From positions 248,001 to 312,000 of the forward strand of contig CANLQL010000002.1 of assembly GCA_947493265.1 (NCBI GenBank): DNA of 64,000 nt. The letters run 5' to 3'. Position 1 is the first letter of the stretch. Each line of letters starts with the position of its first letter. The position numbers were made by a program, and so were the translations under genes. Below, one piece after another: positions 41,664 to 52,130 of the stretch. The notes under the pieces were generated by a model, which saw only the letters and a program-made list of their open reading frames with translations, was not told where the DNA came from and did no database searches. The stretch comes from an uncultured Litoreibacter sp. Its GTDB lineage: Bacteria > Pseudomonadota > Alphaproteobacteria > Rhodobacterales > Rhodobacteraceae.

Positions 41664-43850
41664 ATGAATGCAGCTGAAGCCGCGGCGTTGGTGGCTGGCG
41701 GGCATTCCGACCCTTTCTCCGTTCTGGGGCAGCATCTTGTTGACGGAAAGTTGCTGTTTCGCGTCTTTCATCCAAGCGCGGATAAAGCCCAGATCATTGA
41801 TGCAAAATCCGGCCGGAAGGTGGTTGATCTGGATCCGCAGGGCAAGGGGCTGTTTGAAGCCGTTGCCGCGCGCCGCAAAAAGACGTTTGCGTACCGGATC
41901 AAGTTCACCAAGAACAGCCATGTCTGGGACGTCAGTGACCCCTACCAATTTGGCCCTGTTTTGGGAGAGACCGACGAATACCTGATCAATGAAGGCAGCC
42001 ATCTTGAACTGTGGAAAGCGCTTGGCGCGCATGTGATCACCCATGAGGGGTTCGATGGCGTGCATTTCGCGGTCTGGGCCCCAAACGCGCGCCGCGTCTC
42101 GGTTGTTGGCGATTTCAATGGCTGGGATGGGCGCTGCCATGTGATGCGCAGGCGTGGCCATAGTGGTGTCTGGGAAATCTTCATGCCCGACCTTAGCGAG
42201 GGCGAACCTTACAAGTTCGAATTGACCGACGCGTATGGTGCGCGCTTGCCGCTAAAGGCTGACCCGCTTGGTTTCGGGGCGGAACATCCGCCGAAAACAG
42301 CGTCGATTGTTCGTGATCTTCAAGGTTTCAAATGGTCCGACTATGATTGGATGCGCACCCGCGAGCGGCGCAATTCCTTCGATCAGCCGATCTCTGTCTA
42401 TGAGGTGCATCTAGGGTCTTGGAAACGGGTTCCTGAAGAAGGCAATAGGTCGCTTTCTTATCTGGAGCATGCAACGCAACTTGTTGATTATGCAAAAGAT
42501 ATGGGTTTCACGCATTTGGAATTGATGCCCATTTCCGAGTTCCCGTTTGATGGCAGTTGGGGCTATCAGCCGGTTGGACTTTTTGCGCCGACCATTCGTT
42601 ACGGCACGCTGGCTGAGTTTCGCACCTTCGTTGATACCTGCCACGCAGCCGAGATCGGATTGATTATTGACTGGGTGCCGGGGCATTTTCCGGAAGACGA
42701 ACACGGGTTGGGGCGGTTCGACGGCGCGCCGCTTTATGAACATGCCGACCGCAAAGAGGGGTTCCACCCGGACTGGAACACTTTGATTTACAATTACGGT
42801 CGGCGCGAGGTGTCGAATTATCTGACCTCAAACGCGCTTTATTGGCTGCGTGAGCATCATGTGGATGGGCTGCGCGTCGATGCTGTCGCCTCCATGCTGT
42901 ACCGGGACTATTCACGCCAAGATGGCGAATGGATTCCTAACAAGGACGGTGGGCGCGAAAACTACGAGGCAATCGCGTTCTTGCAGCGGATGAACGAAAC
43001 CACCTACGGGGAGATTCCCGGCATCATGACCATCGCCGAGGAAAGCACCGCTTTTCCCGGTGTCAGTGCGACCACAAGCCAGGGCGGTCTTGGATTTGGC
43101 TACAAGTGGAATATGGGTTGGATGAACGACACGCTGTCCTACATGGAAGAGGACCCTGTTCATCGGAAATACCACCATCATCGGATGACGTTCGGCCTGC
43201 ACTATGCGTTTTCTGAGAATTTCATGTTGCCAATCAGCCATGACGAGGTCGTGCACGGCAAAGGCTCCATGCTGACAAAAATGCCCGGCGATGACGCGGC
43301 GAAATTTGCCAACCTGCGGGCGTATTACGGATTTATGTGGGGGCACCCGGGCAAGAAGCTTTTGTTCATGGGGCAGGAGTTCGGGCAATGGGCGGAATGG
43401 AACCATGACTCAAGCCTAGATTGGCATCTTCTCGACCAACCGCAGCACAAGGGATTGCAAAACCTCGTACGGGATCTCAACACGCTCTACTGCGAAACAC
43501 CCGCTTTGCATGTCCTGGATTGCCGCGGCGAGGGCTTCCAGTGGATGGATGGTGGCGCAGAAGAAGAAAGCTTGTTCGCCTGGTGCCGCTACGGGTTGGA
43601 AAATTCATCCCCCGTGCTGGTGGTTAGCAACTTTACCCCTATTGAACGAATAGCGCGCCGTATCGGTGTGCCGCATGCGGGCCTTTGGGTGGAGCGGTTG
43701 AATACAGATGCAAAGCATTACGGTGGCAGCAATATCGGCAATTTAGGTGGCGTCCAAAGTGAGGACATCGAAGCGAACGGGCAGCCCTATTCGCTGAGTG
43801 TTGTGGTGCCGCCACTATCGACCGTCTTTTTTGAACTTAAGCAGGACTGA
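41664..43850 (+). CDS. glgB: 1,4-alpha-glucan branching enzyme
   Basis: A GH13 branching enzyme of 728 aa from the ATG at 41664. An in-frame TTG at 41655 with GGAG 9 bp upstream is an alternative start adding three residues. Two N-terminal beta-sandwich modules are followed by the catalytic barrel. The nucleophile Asp is in HVDGLRVDAVASMLYRDY, the acid Glu in MTIAEESTAFPG, and the third acid in ISHDEVVHGKGSM. It forms alpha-1,6 branches in glycogen. It sits 41 bp after glgP. Confidence 0.94.
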   Translation: MNAAEAAALVAGGHSDPFSVLGQHLVDGKLLFRVFHPSADKAQIIDAKSGRKVVDLDPQGKGLFEAVAARRKKTFAYRIKFTKNSHVWDVSDPYQFGPVLGETDEYLINEGSHLELWKALGAHVITHEGFDGVHFAVWAPNARRVSVVGDFNGWDGRCHVMRRRGHSGVWEIFMPDLSEGEPYKFELTDAYGARLPLKADPLGFGAEHPPKTASIVRDLQGFKWSDYDWMRTRERRNSFDQPISVYEVHLGSWKRVPEEGNRSLSYLEHATQLVDYAKDMGFTHLELMPISEFPFDGSWGYQPVGLFAPTIRYGTLAEFRTFVDTCHAAEIGLIIDWVPGHFPEDEHGLGRFDGAPLYEHADRKEGFHPDWNTLIYNYGRREVSNYLTSNALYWLREHHVDGLRVDAVASMLYRDYSRQDGEWIPNKDGGRENYEAIAFLQRMNETTYGEIPGIMTIAEESTAFPGVSATTSQGGLGFGYKWNMGWMNDTLSYMEEDPVHRKYHHHRMTFGLHYAFSENFMLPISHDEVVHGKGSMLTKMPGDDAAKFANLRAYYGFMWGHPGKKLLFMGQEFGQWAEWNHDSSLDWHLLDQPQHKGLQNLVRDLNTLYCETPALHVLDCRGEGFQWMDGGAEEESLFAWCRYGLENSSPVLVVSNFTPIERIARRIGVPHAGLWVERLNTDAKHYGGSNIGNLGGVQSEDIEANGQPYSLSVVVPPLSTVFFELKQD

Positions 43851-43883
43851 CGAACCAAGAACGGCATTAGGGGAGGACGACGA

Positions 43884-45143
43884 ATGGACAGAGCATCTCA
43901 ACGGTTGGCGCAGCAATCCATGGCCTTTGTTTTGGCAGGTGGGCGAGGAAGCCGATTATACGAGCTGACTGACAGGCGGGCCAAACCGGCAATGTATTTC
44001 GGCGGCAAAAGCCGGATAATTGATTTCGCGCTGTCTAATGCGGTGAATTCGGGCATTCGGCGGATCGGTGTCGCAACCCAGTACAAGGCGCATTCGCTGA
44101 TCCGGCACTTGCAACGGGGGTGGAGTTTCTTCCGTGCTGAGCGCAACGAGTCGCTTGATATTCTACCTGCATCTCAACGGCTTGACGAAGAGAACTGGTA
44201 TAAGGGCACGGCCGATGCGGTGACCCAAAACATCGACATTATCGAAGGCTACGCGCCGAAATACATGATCATTTTGGCGGGTGATCACATCTACAAGCAA
44301 GACTATTCGCTGATGATCAAACATCACGTTGAAAGTGGGGCGGATGTGACCGTGGGCTGTATCGAAGTGCCCCGGATGGAAGCGACAGGTTTTGGTGTCA
44401 TGAAGGTTGATGAGGATGATAACATCCTCGATTTCGTCGAAAAACCGGCGGACCCACCCCCAATGCCGGGCCATCCTGACATGGCCTTGGCCAGCATGGG
44501 TATCTACGTCTTTGAGACGGAATATCTGTTTGATCTTCTGCGTCAGGACGCGGCGAACCCAAATTCGAAAAACGATTTCGGGGGGGATCTGATCCCGCAG
44601 ATCGTGGCCAGTGGCAAGGCCATCGCGCATCCGTTCAGCCGCTCTTGCGTCCGCTCGGGCATGGAGCGCAAACCATATTGGCGCGACGTGGGAACGGTGG
44701 ATGCATTTTGGCAGGCCAATATCGATCTGACTGACTTTTTGCCGGAGCTCGACCTTTACGACAATGAATGGCCGATCTGGACGTATTCAGAACTGACCCC
44801 ACCTGCGAAATTCATTCATAACGAGGAAGGTCGGCGCGGCCATGCGGTGTCGTCGATGGTGTCTGGCGGATGCATCATTTCAGGCTCGACGCTGGATCGG
44901 TGTCTGCTTTTCACCGGTGTGAAAACCCATTCCTTCTCGCAATTGTCGGGCGTTGTCGCGATGCCTTATGTGGAGATTAATCGAAAGGCGGAACTGACGA
45001 ATGTTGTGCTGGATCGCGGGGTCGTCATCCCTGCTGGACTTGTGGTTGGACAGGACCCCGAACTTGATGCAAAACGCTTCCGACGCACCGAAAGTGGTGT
45101 GTGCCTGATCACCCAACCGATGATTGATAAATTGGATCTCTAG
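43884..45143 (+). CDS. glgC: Glucose-1-phosphate adenylyltransferase
   Basis: A 419-residue ADP-glucose synthase; the start follows [28 protein letters not shown] is the ATP-site motif, followed by [23 protein letters not shown]. Sugar and activator regions ([24 protein letters not shown]) and the C-terminal beta-helix with SQLSGVVAM are present. It supplies ADP-glucose to GlgA and is the control point of glycogen synthesis, allosterically set by sugar phosphates. The neighbours are glgB (33 bp) and glgA (3 bp). Confidence 0.95.
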   Translation: MDRASQRLAQQSMAFVLAGGRGSRLYELTDRRAKPAMYFGGKSRIIDFALSNAVNSGIRRIGVATQYKAHSLIRHLQRGWSFFRAERNESLDILPASQRLDEENWYKGTADAVTQNIDIIEGYAPKYMIILAGDHIYKQDYSLMIKHHVESGADVTVGCIEVPRMEATGFGVMKVDEDDNILDFVEKPADPPPMPGHPDMALASMGIYVFETEYLFDLLRQDAANPNSKNDFGGDLIPQIVASGKAIAHPFSRSCVRSGMERKPYWRDVGTVDAFWQANIDLTDFLPELDLYDNEWPIWTYSELTPPAKFIHNEEGRRGHAVSSMVSGGCIISGSTLDRCLLFTGVKTHSFSQLSGVVAMPYVEINRKAELTNVVLDRGVVIPAGLVVGQDPELDAKRFRRTESGVCLITQPMIDKLDL

Positions 45144-45146
45144 CTG

Positions 45147-46583
45147 ATGAAGCTGCTTTATGTCGCCTCCGAATGCGCGCCGTTTGTGAAAACCGGCGGG
45201 CTTGCTGATGTCATCGGGGCGGTGCCAAAATCTTTGGCGGACATGGGGGCGGGCGTGCGGGTCATGCTGCCCGCCTATCCAGCGCTTTCGGACCTGTTGA
45301 AATCCGGCAAGGCTTTGAAAAAGTACAAAGATTTGTTCGGTGGGTCTGCGCGGCTGATGTCTGTAAGCAGCCAAGGGATTGATCTTCTTTTGCTGGATGC
45401 GCCGCATCTTTTTGACCGCACTGGATCGCTTTATATCGATGCGAACGGGGAGGATTGGGACGACAACCACCTGCGGTTTGGTGCGCTGTCCTATGCGGCA
45501 GCGGACGTCGCCCAGGGGTCATTGAAAAGCTGGCGGCCTGATCTTGTGCATATCCATGACTGGCAGGCGGGTCTCGTCCCGGCTTACCTGAAGCAGAGCG
45601 GCAAGCCTGCGCCGCCAGTTGTCATGACAATTCACAATATTGCGTTTCAAGGCGTCTTCCCGGCATCCACGTTGTCAGAGCTGAAGCTCAGCAAAACGCT
45701 GTTTACACCTGATGGGGTTGAATACTGGGGCAAGGTCAGTTTTCTCAAGGCCGGTTTGGCGCTGAGCGACAAGATCACAACCGTCAGTCCAAGCTATGCC
45801 AACGAATTGCTTACACCGGAATTTGGCATGGGCATGGAGGGGCTGTTGAAGGCCCGCCAAGGCGATCTGAGTGGTATTTTGAACGGGATCGATACAGATG
45901 TCTGGAACCCGGAAAACGACTCTGTGTTGCCAGCGGTCTATTCGGCGCGCGCGCTGAAGAACAAAGCGAAGTCGAAGAAAGCCGTCCAAAAGCGGTTCGG
46001 GCTCGCGCCGTCTGACGGACCGCTCTTTTGTGTGATCAGCCGCTTGACCAAGCAGAAGGGGCTCGATCTTTTGGTCGATTGCCTGCCCGGTCTGGTCGGG
46101 CGCGGCGCGCAACTTGCTGTACTTGGCACTGGTGACAAGGATTTTCAGAAAGCCTTCAAAGACGCATCAGCGAAATACCAAGGGTCAGTTGGCACAATCA
46201 TCGGATATGACGAGCAGCTTTCGCACCTGTTGCAGGGCGGGGCGGACGCGATCCTGATCCCGTCACGGTTTGAACCATGTGGTTTGACGCAGCTTTATGG
46301 GCTACGATATGGCACGATCCCGGTCGTCGCTCGGACAGGCGGTTTGGCGGACACGGTGATCGACGCCAACGAGGCTGCCTTGGTCGCCGATTGTGCGACC
46401 GGGGTGCAATTTAATCCGATCACAACACAGATGCTGGATGTTGCGATTGGCCGAACCTGCGCGCTGTTTAACGCAGGCAAAACATGGGACAAGATGACGC
46501 GGCGCGCGATGCGCCATCCGGTTGGGTGGGAAAGCTCGGCACAGGCCTATCACCAGCTTTATAGCGCCTTGGTTGAAACATAA
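45147..46583 (+). CDS. glgA: Glycogen synthase
   Basis: A 478-residue GT5 enzyme using ADP-glucose. The N-terminal ECAPFVKTGGLADVIGAVPK holds the K-T-G-G-L ADP-glucose motif. The C-terminal half has ISRLTKQKGLDLLVD, PSRFEPCGLTQLYGLRYG (the E-x-x-x-C-G-L-x-Q nucleotide-sugar motif) and VVARTGGLADTVID. It is 3 bp after glgC, and its stop is 22 bp before glgX. Confidence 0.95.
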   Translation: MKLLYVASECAPFVKTGGLADVIGAVPKSLADMGAGVRVMLPAYPALSDLLKSGKALKKYKDLFGGSARLMSVSSQGIDLLLLDAPHLFDRTGSLYIDANGEDWDDNHLRFGALSYAAADVAQGSLKSWRPDLVHIHDWQAGLVPAYLKQSGKPAPPVVMTIHNIAFQGVFPASTLSELKLSKTLFTPDGVEYWGKVSFLKAGLALSDKITTVSPSYANELLTPEFGMGMEGLLKARQGDLSGILNGIDTDVWNPENDSVLPAVYSARALKNKAKSKKAVQKRFGLAPSDGPLFCVISRLTKQKGLDLLVDCLPGLVGRGAQLAVLGTGDKDFQKAFKDASAKYQGSVGTIIGYDEQLSHLLQGGADAILIPSRFEPCGLTQLYGLRYGTIPVVARTGGLADTVIDANEAALVADCATGVQFNPITTQMLDVAIGRTCALFNAGKTWDKMTRRAMRHPVGWESSAQAYHQLYSALVET

Positions 46584-46605
46584 ATTAGGTTTTAATTTCA
46601 ACGAA

Positions 46606-48693
46606 ATGAAACAGATCAAGATCTCTGAAGGCACTCCGCATGTATTGGGGGCGCGCTATCTTGGGCATGGCACAAATTTTGCTGTCTTTTCTGAGAATGC
46701 AACCGCGATAGAGCTTTGCTTGTTTTCACCGGATGGCACCCAAGAAACCGACCGGATTTTCCTGCCGGAACGTACTGGCCCGGTCTGGCATGTGTTTTTG
46801 GAAGGTGTTGGACCCGGAACGCTTTATGGATACCGTGCCCATGGTCCGTTTGCGCCAGAAAAGGGCCATCGGTTCAATCCCAACAAGCTGCTGCTTGATC
46901 CCTACACGCGCGAAATGTCGGGTACGTGGAAAACCGGCGATGCAGTTTTGGGCTATGATCCCAGCCTGCGCGAATTGGACATGTCGTTTAGTGAAACTGA
47001 CAGTGCGGGTTTGGTGCCAAAATCTGTTGTGTCTGATCCCGCAGATTTTGCACGGGTGCCACGCCGACAAAAACTCAAACGGTCAGACCTGATTTACGAG
47101 GCGCATCCGAAAGGCCTCAGCCAGACCCATCCAGATGTGCCGGATGCCCTGAAAGGCACCTATGAAGCGATCGCTACGGCTTCGTTGCTCGCGCATTTCA
47201 AGACACTGGGGATCGGTGCGCTTGAATTGCTGCCGGTGCATGGCTTTGTCGACGATGCGTTCTTGGTCAAAAAAGGTCTGCGCAATTATTGGGGGTATAA
47301 CTCGGTCGCATTCTTCGCGCCTGAACCACGGTATTTCGGACCAAAAGGTCTGCAAGGGTTCCGCGATATGGTTGCGGCGCTGCATGACGAAGGGATCGAT
47401 GTGATTTTGGACGTGGTCTACAATCACACCGCCGAGGCTGATCACTTGGGCCCAACGCTGTGCTTTCGCGGTCTCGATAACGCGTCTTACTACCGTCTGA
47501 GCCAGGAAAACCCGCGTTTTTACGTCAATGACACCGGCTGCGGCAACATGTTGAACGTGGCCCATCCGTTCGTTCTACGCATGGTGCTGGATAGTCTGCG
47601 GTTTTGGGTCACCTCTATGGGTGTTGACGGGTTCCGGTTTGACCTGGGGACGTCTTTGGGGCGCGAAGATCACGGGTTCGATCCACGTGGCGGGTTTTTC
47701 GATGCCTTGCGGCAAGATCCTACCCTGTCCAACGTAACCTTGATCGCAGAGCCTTGGGATATAGGCCCCGGTGGGTATCAATTGGGGCAGTTTCCGCCCG
47801 AATTTCAGGAATGGAATGACCGCTACCGCGATGCGTTGCGCCGGTTCTGGCGCGGTGATGATCACGGTGCGCAGGCCTTGGCGGCAGGGCTTTTGGCAAC
47901 AGCGGCAAAGTTCGACCATTCAGGACGACGGGCAAGCAGCTCCGTGAATTTTGTCTCGGCTCATGACGGGTTCACGCTGGCCGACACGACGCGGTATTCC
48001 AAAAAGCATAATATGGCCAATGGCGAAAAGAACCGCGACGGTCACAACGGAAATTATAGCGCCAATTGGGGAATTGAAGGCGAAACAGACAACCCGGATA
48101 CCCAGCAAAAAAGATCAAGAGTCCAACGCAGTATGTTGGCGACGGTGATGGTGTCGCAAGGAACACCAATGATTTTGGCAGGTGACGAGTTCGGCAATTC
48201 GCAAGCTGGCAACAACAATGCTTATTGTCAGGACAACGAAACCGGATGGCTGAACTGGGCGGATGCAGACACAGCGCTTGCAGACTTCACTGCACAAATC
48301 TCGGCGTTTCGCGCGACCCATCCTGCCCTACGTCAGACCCGGTTTTTGCATGGGGCGATCCGTGCCTCAGACGGGCTGGCAGATGTCGAATGGATAAATT
48401 TTGAGGGCGGATCGGTAAATTGGGACGATCCCGGATTGGGGTGCTTTTGCATGATTGTGCGGGGTGCGGCGCAAACGCCGGAATTTGCCCAGACCGACGA
48501 TGATGTGCTGCTGGCCTTCAACCGGACAGATCAAGCACAGCAATTGACGTTGCCGGACCGGGCGGACGGGGCCGCTTGGCAACTGGGCTTCACCAGTGGA
48601 TTGGACAGCGGCGCCGGGGTCTTGGGCAACACGATTGTGGTGGAAGAACACAGCCTGTCAGCCTTCATCGCGCAGCAGGACGCCATCGCATGA
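46606..48693 (+). CDS. glgX: Glycogen debranching enzyme GlgX
   Basis: A 695-residue GH13 isoamylase-type enzyme trimming alpha-1,6 branches of phosphorylase-limited glycogen. The start at 46606 opens the typical GlgX N-terminus (GARYLGHGTNFAVFSENATAIELCLF, a carbohydrate-binding sandwich). Catalytic residues are Asp in GVDGFRFDLGTSLG, Glu in LIAEPWDIGPGG and the His-Asp in FVSAHDGFTLAD. The ribosome site is weak. Its stop overlaps the malQ start by 4 bp. Confidence 0.95.
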   Translation: MKQIKISEGTPHVLGARYLGHGTNFAVFSENATAIELCLFSPDGTQETDRIFLPERTGPVWHVFLEGVGPGTLYGYRAHGPFAPEKGHRFNPNKLLLDPYTREMSGTWKTGDAVLGYDPSLRELDMSFSETDSAGLVPKSVVSDPADFARVPRRQKLKRSDLIYEAHPKGLSQTHPDVPDALKGTYEAIATASLLAHFKTLGIGALELLPVHGFVDDAFLVKKGLRNYWGYNSVAFFAPEPRYFGPKGLQGFRDMVAALHDEGIDVILDVVYNHTAEADHLGPTLCFRGLDNASYYRLSQENPRFYVNDTGCGNMLNVAHPFVLRMVLDSLRFWVTSMGVDGFRFDLGTSLGREDHGFDPRGGFFDALRQDPTLSNVTLIAEPWDIGPGGYQLGQFPPEFQEWNDRYRDALRRFWRGDDHGAQALAAGLLATAAKFDHSGRRASSSVNFVSAHDGFTLADTTRYSKKHNMANGEKNRDGHNGNYSANWGIEGETDNPDTQQKRSRVQRSMLATVMVSQGTPMILAGDEFGNSQAGNNNAYCQDNETGWLNWADADTALADFTAQISAFRATHPALRQTRFLHGAIRASDGLADVEWINFEGGSVNWDDPGLGCFCMIVRGAAQTPEFAQTDDDVLLAFNRTDQAQQLTLPDRADGAAWQLGFTSGLDSGAGVLGNTIVVEEHSLSAFIAQQDAIA

Positions 48694-50696
48694 GCGGCAA
48701 TGACGCGCTTGTTGCCCTGGGACAGCACTGCGGCATCCTTCCGCGGTTTTATGATCTGAACGGGACAGAGCGGGTGACGTCTGATGAAACCTACCGGGCG
48801 CTGCTACAAGCGGAAGGGTATGACGCGAAGACCGAAGATGCGTGCCGTGACATACTGAACAGCCTGATCGCAAAAGCAAATGATCGCTGGTTCCCGACCG
48901 AGGTGATCATTCGTGACAACAGCCCTTGGGATTTGCAGTTCGGTCTGGGGGCTGACTGGACCCTAGACGATGCTGAAACAGGCGATGAGGTTGCGCAGGG
49001 CGCGCCTGCGGATTTCATCGCTCTGCCACCGCTTGCGGCAGGGGTTTACCTTCTGACAGCACGGGTCAGCGGGCGGGTCGAAACCGTGCGTATTCTGGCG
49101 GCACCCGACAGATTGCCATCGCTAAAACAGGTCACCGGCACCGGTCGAATTTGGGGAATGACGCTTGCGCTTTATGGCCTGACCTCCGGGCGCGGGACGG
49201 GCTTGGGATCCTATGCCGATCTTGGGACAGTGGCGGGTCTGGCCGGTCAAAAAGGTGCAGATTTCGTCGGCGTCAATCCGGTCCACAACATGGGGTTTTC
49301 GGTGAAGGATGCGATCAGCCCGTATTCCCCTTCACATCGCGGATTTCTGAACACCGACTATATCGCACCAGAGCGGATCAAGGGCCTGGAAAACGCAGCT
49401 GCGGCGACAGAAATTCTTAAAGACCTACCGAAAGTTTTCGCCGACGAAGTCTCGGCCGAATTTATTCAGCACGGGTCACATAAGCAAAAACACAACACGA
49501 TTTTGCGCACACTGTTTGCAGCATTTAAATCTGCCCGGAGTGCTGCCGCGAAGGATGAGTTTGACACGTTTTGCAGCACAGAAGGGTCCGCCCTGCAGAC
49601 TTTCGCAGAATTTGAAGGTCGGTCCGAGAAGTTCGGACCTGATTGGCGGCAATGGCCTAACGAAGCGCAGTCATTTTCACCGGATAGCGTTGAATTTCAT
49701 AAGTGGCTTCAATGGGTTGCGCAAGATCAGTTGGCACAGGCTCAAGCTGATGCGAAAGATGCAGGAATGGGCTTGGGTCTTTATCTTGATCTGGCTGTTG
49801 GTCCACGGCGCGACGGAGCGGAAGCATGGTGCGAACGGGATGCCATAGCGCCCGGTGTGTCGACCGGGGCACCGCCTGATCACCTGAGCCCGGCGGGCCA
49901 GAACTGGAACCTCGCGGCATTTTCACCAAGACGTTTGCAGGACCAGAATTACGCGCCACTTAAACGCATTCTTTCGCACACGATGCGGCACGCGGGCGTT
50001 GTCCGGATTGACCATGTCCTCGGCTTGAACCGCAGTTTCTGGATTCCTGATTGCGGGGCACCGGGGGGCTATATCACCCAGCCGTTCCAGTCCCTTCTGG
50101 CGATCATAAAGATCGAAGCTGCGCGCGCCGAAACGCTGGTAATTGGTGAGGATTTGGGGCTTGTTCCAGACGGGTTTCGCGACGTGATGCGTGAGAACGG
50201 GTTCTACGGCTATTCCGTGTTGCAATACGAAAAACAGGGCGATGGATTTCGCCATCCCGATCAGGGTCCGCCACAAGTTCTGTCCTGTTTTGCGACACAT
50301 GATACGCCGACATTGCGCGGCTATGAGGCAGGGCGAGATATCGCATGGTGGCAAAAGCTGGGTTGGACAGATCAAGCGCAATCTGATGACACAACGGCGC
50401 AACGGGCCAGGGATGTTGAAGCGCTCAGGCAGATCGGGTCAAACACCGCCGATCCTGATCTGGCGGATGCAGTCACCGACGGGCTGGCAAAGTCGCCTGC
50501 TGCGATGGTTAGTGTGCAGCTCGATGACGTTTTGGATCATGTGGAAGCGCAAAACCTGCCCGGTACAATTCATGAGCATCCCAACTGGCGGCGCAAATAT
50601 GCGGTCAGTTTGGAAGATTTGGCACAGGATGCGCGTCTGCAAGCCATCGCGGATACCATGGCCAATGCCGGTCGTGGTAGTAAACCTGTGGTTTGA
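48690..50696 (+). CDS. malQ: 4-alpha-glucanotransferase
   Basis: A 668-residue GH77 amylomaltase. The ATG at 48690 overlaps the glgX stop (ATGA). The GH77 catalytic set is GVVRIDHVLGLNRSFWIP (Asp), VIGEDLGLVPDGF (Glu) and CFATHDTPTLRGYEAGRDI (Asp). An N-terminal ~150-residue extension precedes the barrel, as in proteobacterial MalQ. It recycles the short maltodextrins left by GlgX and GlgP. It is the last gene of the glycogen block. Confidence 0.93.
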   Translation: MSGNDALVALGQHCGILPRFYDLNGTERVTSDETYRALLQAEGYDAKTEDACRDILNSLIAKANDRWFPTEVIIRDNSPWDLQFGLGADWTLDDAETGDEVAQGAPADFIALPPLAAGVYLLTARVSGRVETVRILAAPDRLPSLKQVTGTGRIWGMTLALYGLTSGRGTGLGSYADLGTVAGLAGQKGADFVGVNPVHNMGFSVKDAISPYSPSHRGFLNTDYIAPERIKGLENAAAATEILKDLPKVFADEVSAEFIQHGSHKQKHNTILRTLFAAFKSARSAAAKDEFDTFCSTEGSALQTFAEFEGRSEKFGPDWRQWPNEAQSFSPDSVEFHKWLQWVAQDQLAQAQADAKDAGMGLGLYLDLAVGPRRDGAEAWCERDAIAPGVSTGAPPDHLSPAGQNWNLAAFSPRRLQDQNYAPLKRILSHTMRHAGVVRIDHVLGLNRSFWIPDCGAPGGYITQPFQSLLAIIKIEAARAETLVIGEDLGLVPDGFRDVMRENGFYGYSVLQYEKQGDGFRHPDQGPPQVLSCFATHDTPTLRGYEAGRDIAWWQKLGWTDQAQSDDTTAQRARDVEALRQIGSNTADPDLADAVTDGLAKSPAAMVSVQLDDVLDHVEAQNLPGTIHEHPNWRRKYAVSLEDLAQDARLQAIADTMANAGRGSKPVV

Positions 50697-50823
50697 GAGA
50701 CGCGGCGATTTGGTCGCGCACCGCGCTGGCCTTGCGGCATGCGCACCGGGCGCGTATCGAAAGAAGGCCTGAGCCCGCGACACACCAGAACAAAATACCA
50801 AGACGGACCGAAAAAACTTAGAT

Positions 50824-51825
50824 ATGGCGCGCAAAGCAAAACCCGTGACGTTCAACCTGATGCTGGTCGGCCAAGGCGGTCGGTTGCAATATGAAGCATT
50901 GCTGTTGCTGGCAAGTTTGCGCCACACCAATCCGGACTTTGCCGGTCGGGTGATCATAGCTGAGCCGCAGAAAAACCACCGCTGGGACAATGACCCGACG
51001 ATCAAAAACCCCGGTGTTCGTGACATGATCGAACAGCTGGGTGGAGAGATCGTGCCGTTTTCCTCGGAGACATTTGGCAGCGGCTATCCCTATGGCAACA
51101 AGATCGAAGGATTGGCGACCCTGCCGAAAAGGGAGCCGTTTCTTTTCCTCGATACGGACACGCTTGTCACAGATGATTTGTCGTCCGTTCCGTTTGATTT
51201 CAACCGACCGACCGCATCGCTGAAGCGCGACGGAACCTGGCCAAATATAGAGCTTTATGGCCCCGGCTACGGCGAGATTTGGGGATCGCTTTATGACAAG
51301 TTCGGGTTGGATATCGCTCCAACCCTGGATCAAAGCCAGCCTGAGGAATATTGGAAACGCTTTCTGTATTTCAACGCAGGTTTCTTTTACTTCCGGTGCC
51401 CAGATGAGTTTGGAAAAACCTATCTGGATTATGCCCGCGCGATCCGTGATGACCCGCCAGAGGCGTTGCAATGCCAGGAACTGAAACCGTGGCTCGACCA
51501 GATTGCGTTGCCGTTGGTTCTAACGTCTTTGGGCGGCGGTCGTGATCCGAAGGTCAGTCAGATGATGGACCATGAGGTCAGCTGCCATTACCGCGTGTTT
51601 CCACTGCTTTATGCCCGCGAAGAAGATCGCGTGATCGCCCTGTTGGAAGAGGTCGCCGCGCCGAACAAGCTGAAAAAACTGCTGAAGGAATACGACCCGA
51701 TCAAGCGGATGGTCTACCAAGGGCGTGGTCAGAAAGTGCGGGCGTTGTTTGATCGTGAAAACCTGCCGCGCCGCGAACAAATGATCCGCAACAGGATCAA
51801 GAAGGCTGGGCTTTGGATGCGCTAG
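50824..51825 (+). CDS. GT-A-fold protein of unknown specificity
   Basis: A 333-residue protein without transmembrane segments. [28 protein letters not shown] resembles the start of a nucleotide-sugar binding fold (read as two parts). [18 protein letters not shown] holds a D-x-D (DTDT) like that of GT8-type or capsule transferases, and later [18 protein letters not shown] resembles the N-A-G acceptor loop of GT8/glycogenin. Glycogenin-like priming is tempting beside the glg genes, but GlgA is self-priming in bacteria, so I do not assert it. The stop is shared with hisE in a CTAG at 51822-51825. Confidence 0.65.
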   Translation: MARKAKPVTFNLMLVGQGGRLQYEALLLLASLRHTNPDFAGRVIIAEPQKNHRWDNDPTIKNPGVRDMIEQLGGEIVPFSSETFGSGYPYGNKIEGLATLPKREPFLFLDTDTLVTDDLSSVPFDFNRPTASLKRDGTWPNIELYGPGYGEIWGSLYDKFGLDIAPTLDQSQPEEYWKRFLYFNAGFFYFRCPDEFGKTYLDYARAIRDDPPEALQCQELKPWLDQIALPLVLTSLGGGRDPKVSQMMDHEVSCHYRVFPLLYAREEDRVIALLEEVAAPNKLKKLLKEYDPIKRMVYQGRGQKVRALFDRENLPRREQMIRNRIKKAGLWMR

Positions 51826-52130
51826 CGGCTCGCTTTTTCAGCGATACCTGAAACGCCTTCGCGTTTTCCTAACTCTTTGAGGACGCTTTCAAATTCGACA
51901 CCGGATGCCTCCAGCATAACCAGCAGGTGATAAAGGACATCTGCGGCCTCGTTGGTCAGGTTTTCACGGTCACCGCGTGCGGCGGCGATGATGGCTTCGA
52001 CCGCTTCTTCCCCGAATTTTTCAGCGCATTTCGCAGGGCCTTTTGACAGTAATTTGGCCGTCCAGGACTGGTCTGGATCTGCGGTTTTTCGTGCGGCGAT
52101 GGTCGCCGCCAAGTCGTCCAGAATGCTCAT
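51822..52130 (-). CDS. hisE: Phosphoribosyl-ATP diphosphatase
   Basis: A 102-residue all-helical MazG-like enzyme, second step of histidine synthesis. [20 protein letters not shown] has the E-E-x-x-E metal site, and [21 protein letters not shown] the E-x-x-D site. It is normal length for stand-alone HisE. The start overlaps the hisF stop by 4 bp. It is the last his gene of the cluster. Confidence 0.94.
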   Translation of the reverse strand: MSILDDLAATIAARKTADPDQSWTAKLLSKGPAKCAEKFGEEAVEAIIAAARGDRENLTNEAADVLYHLLVMLEASGVEFESVLKELGKREGVSGIAEKASR

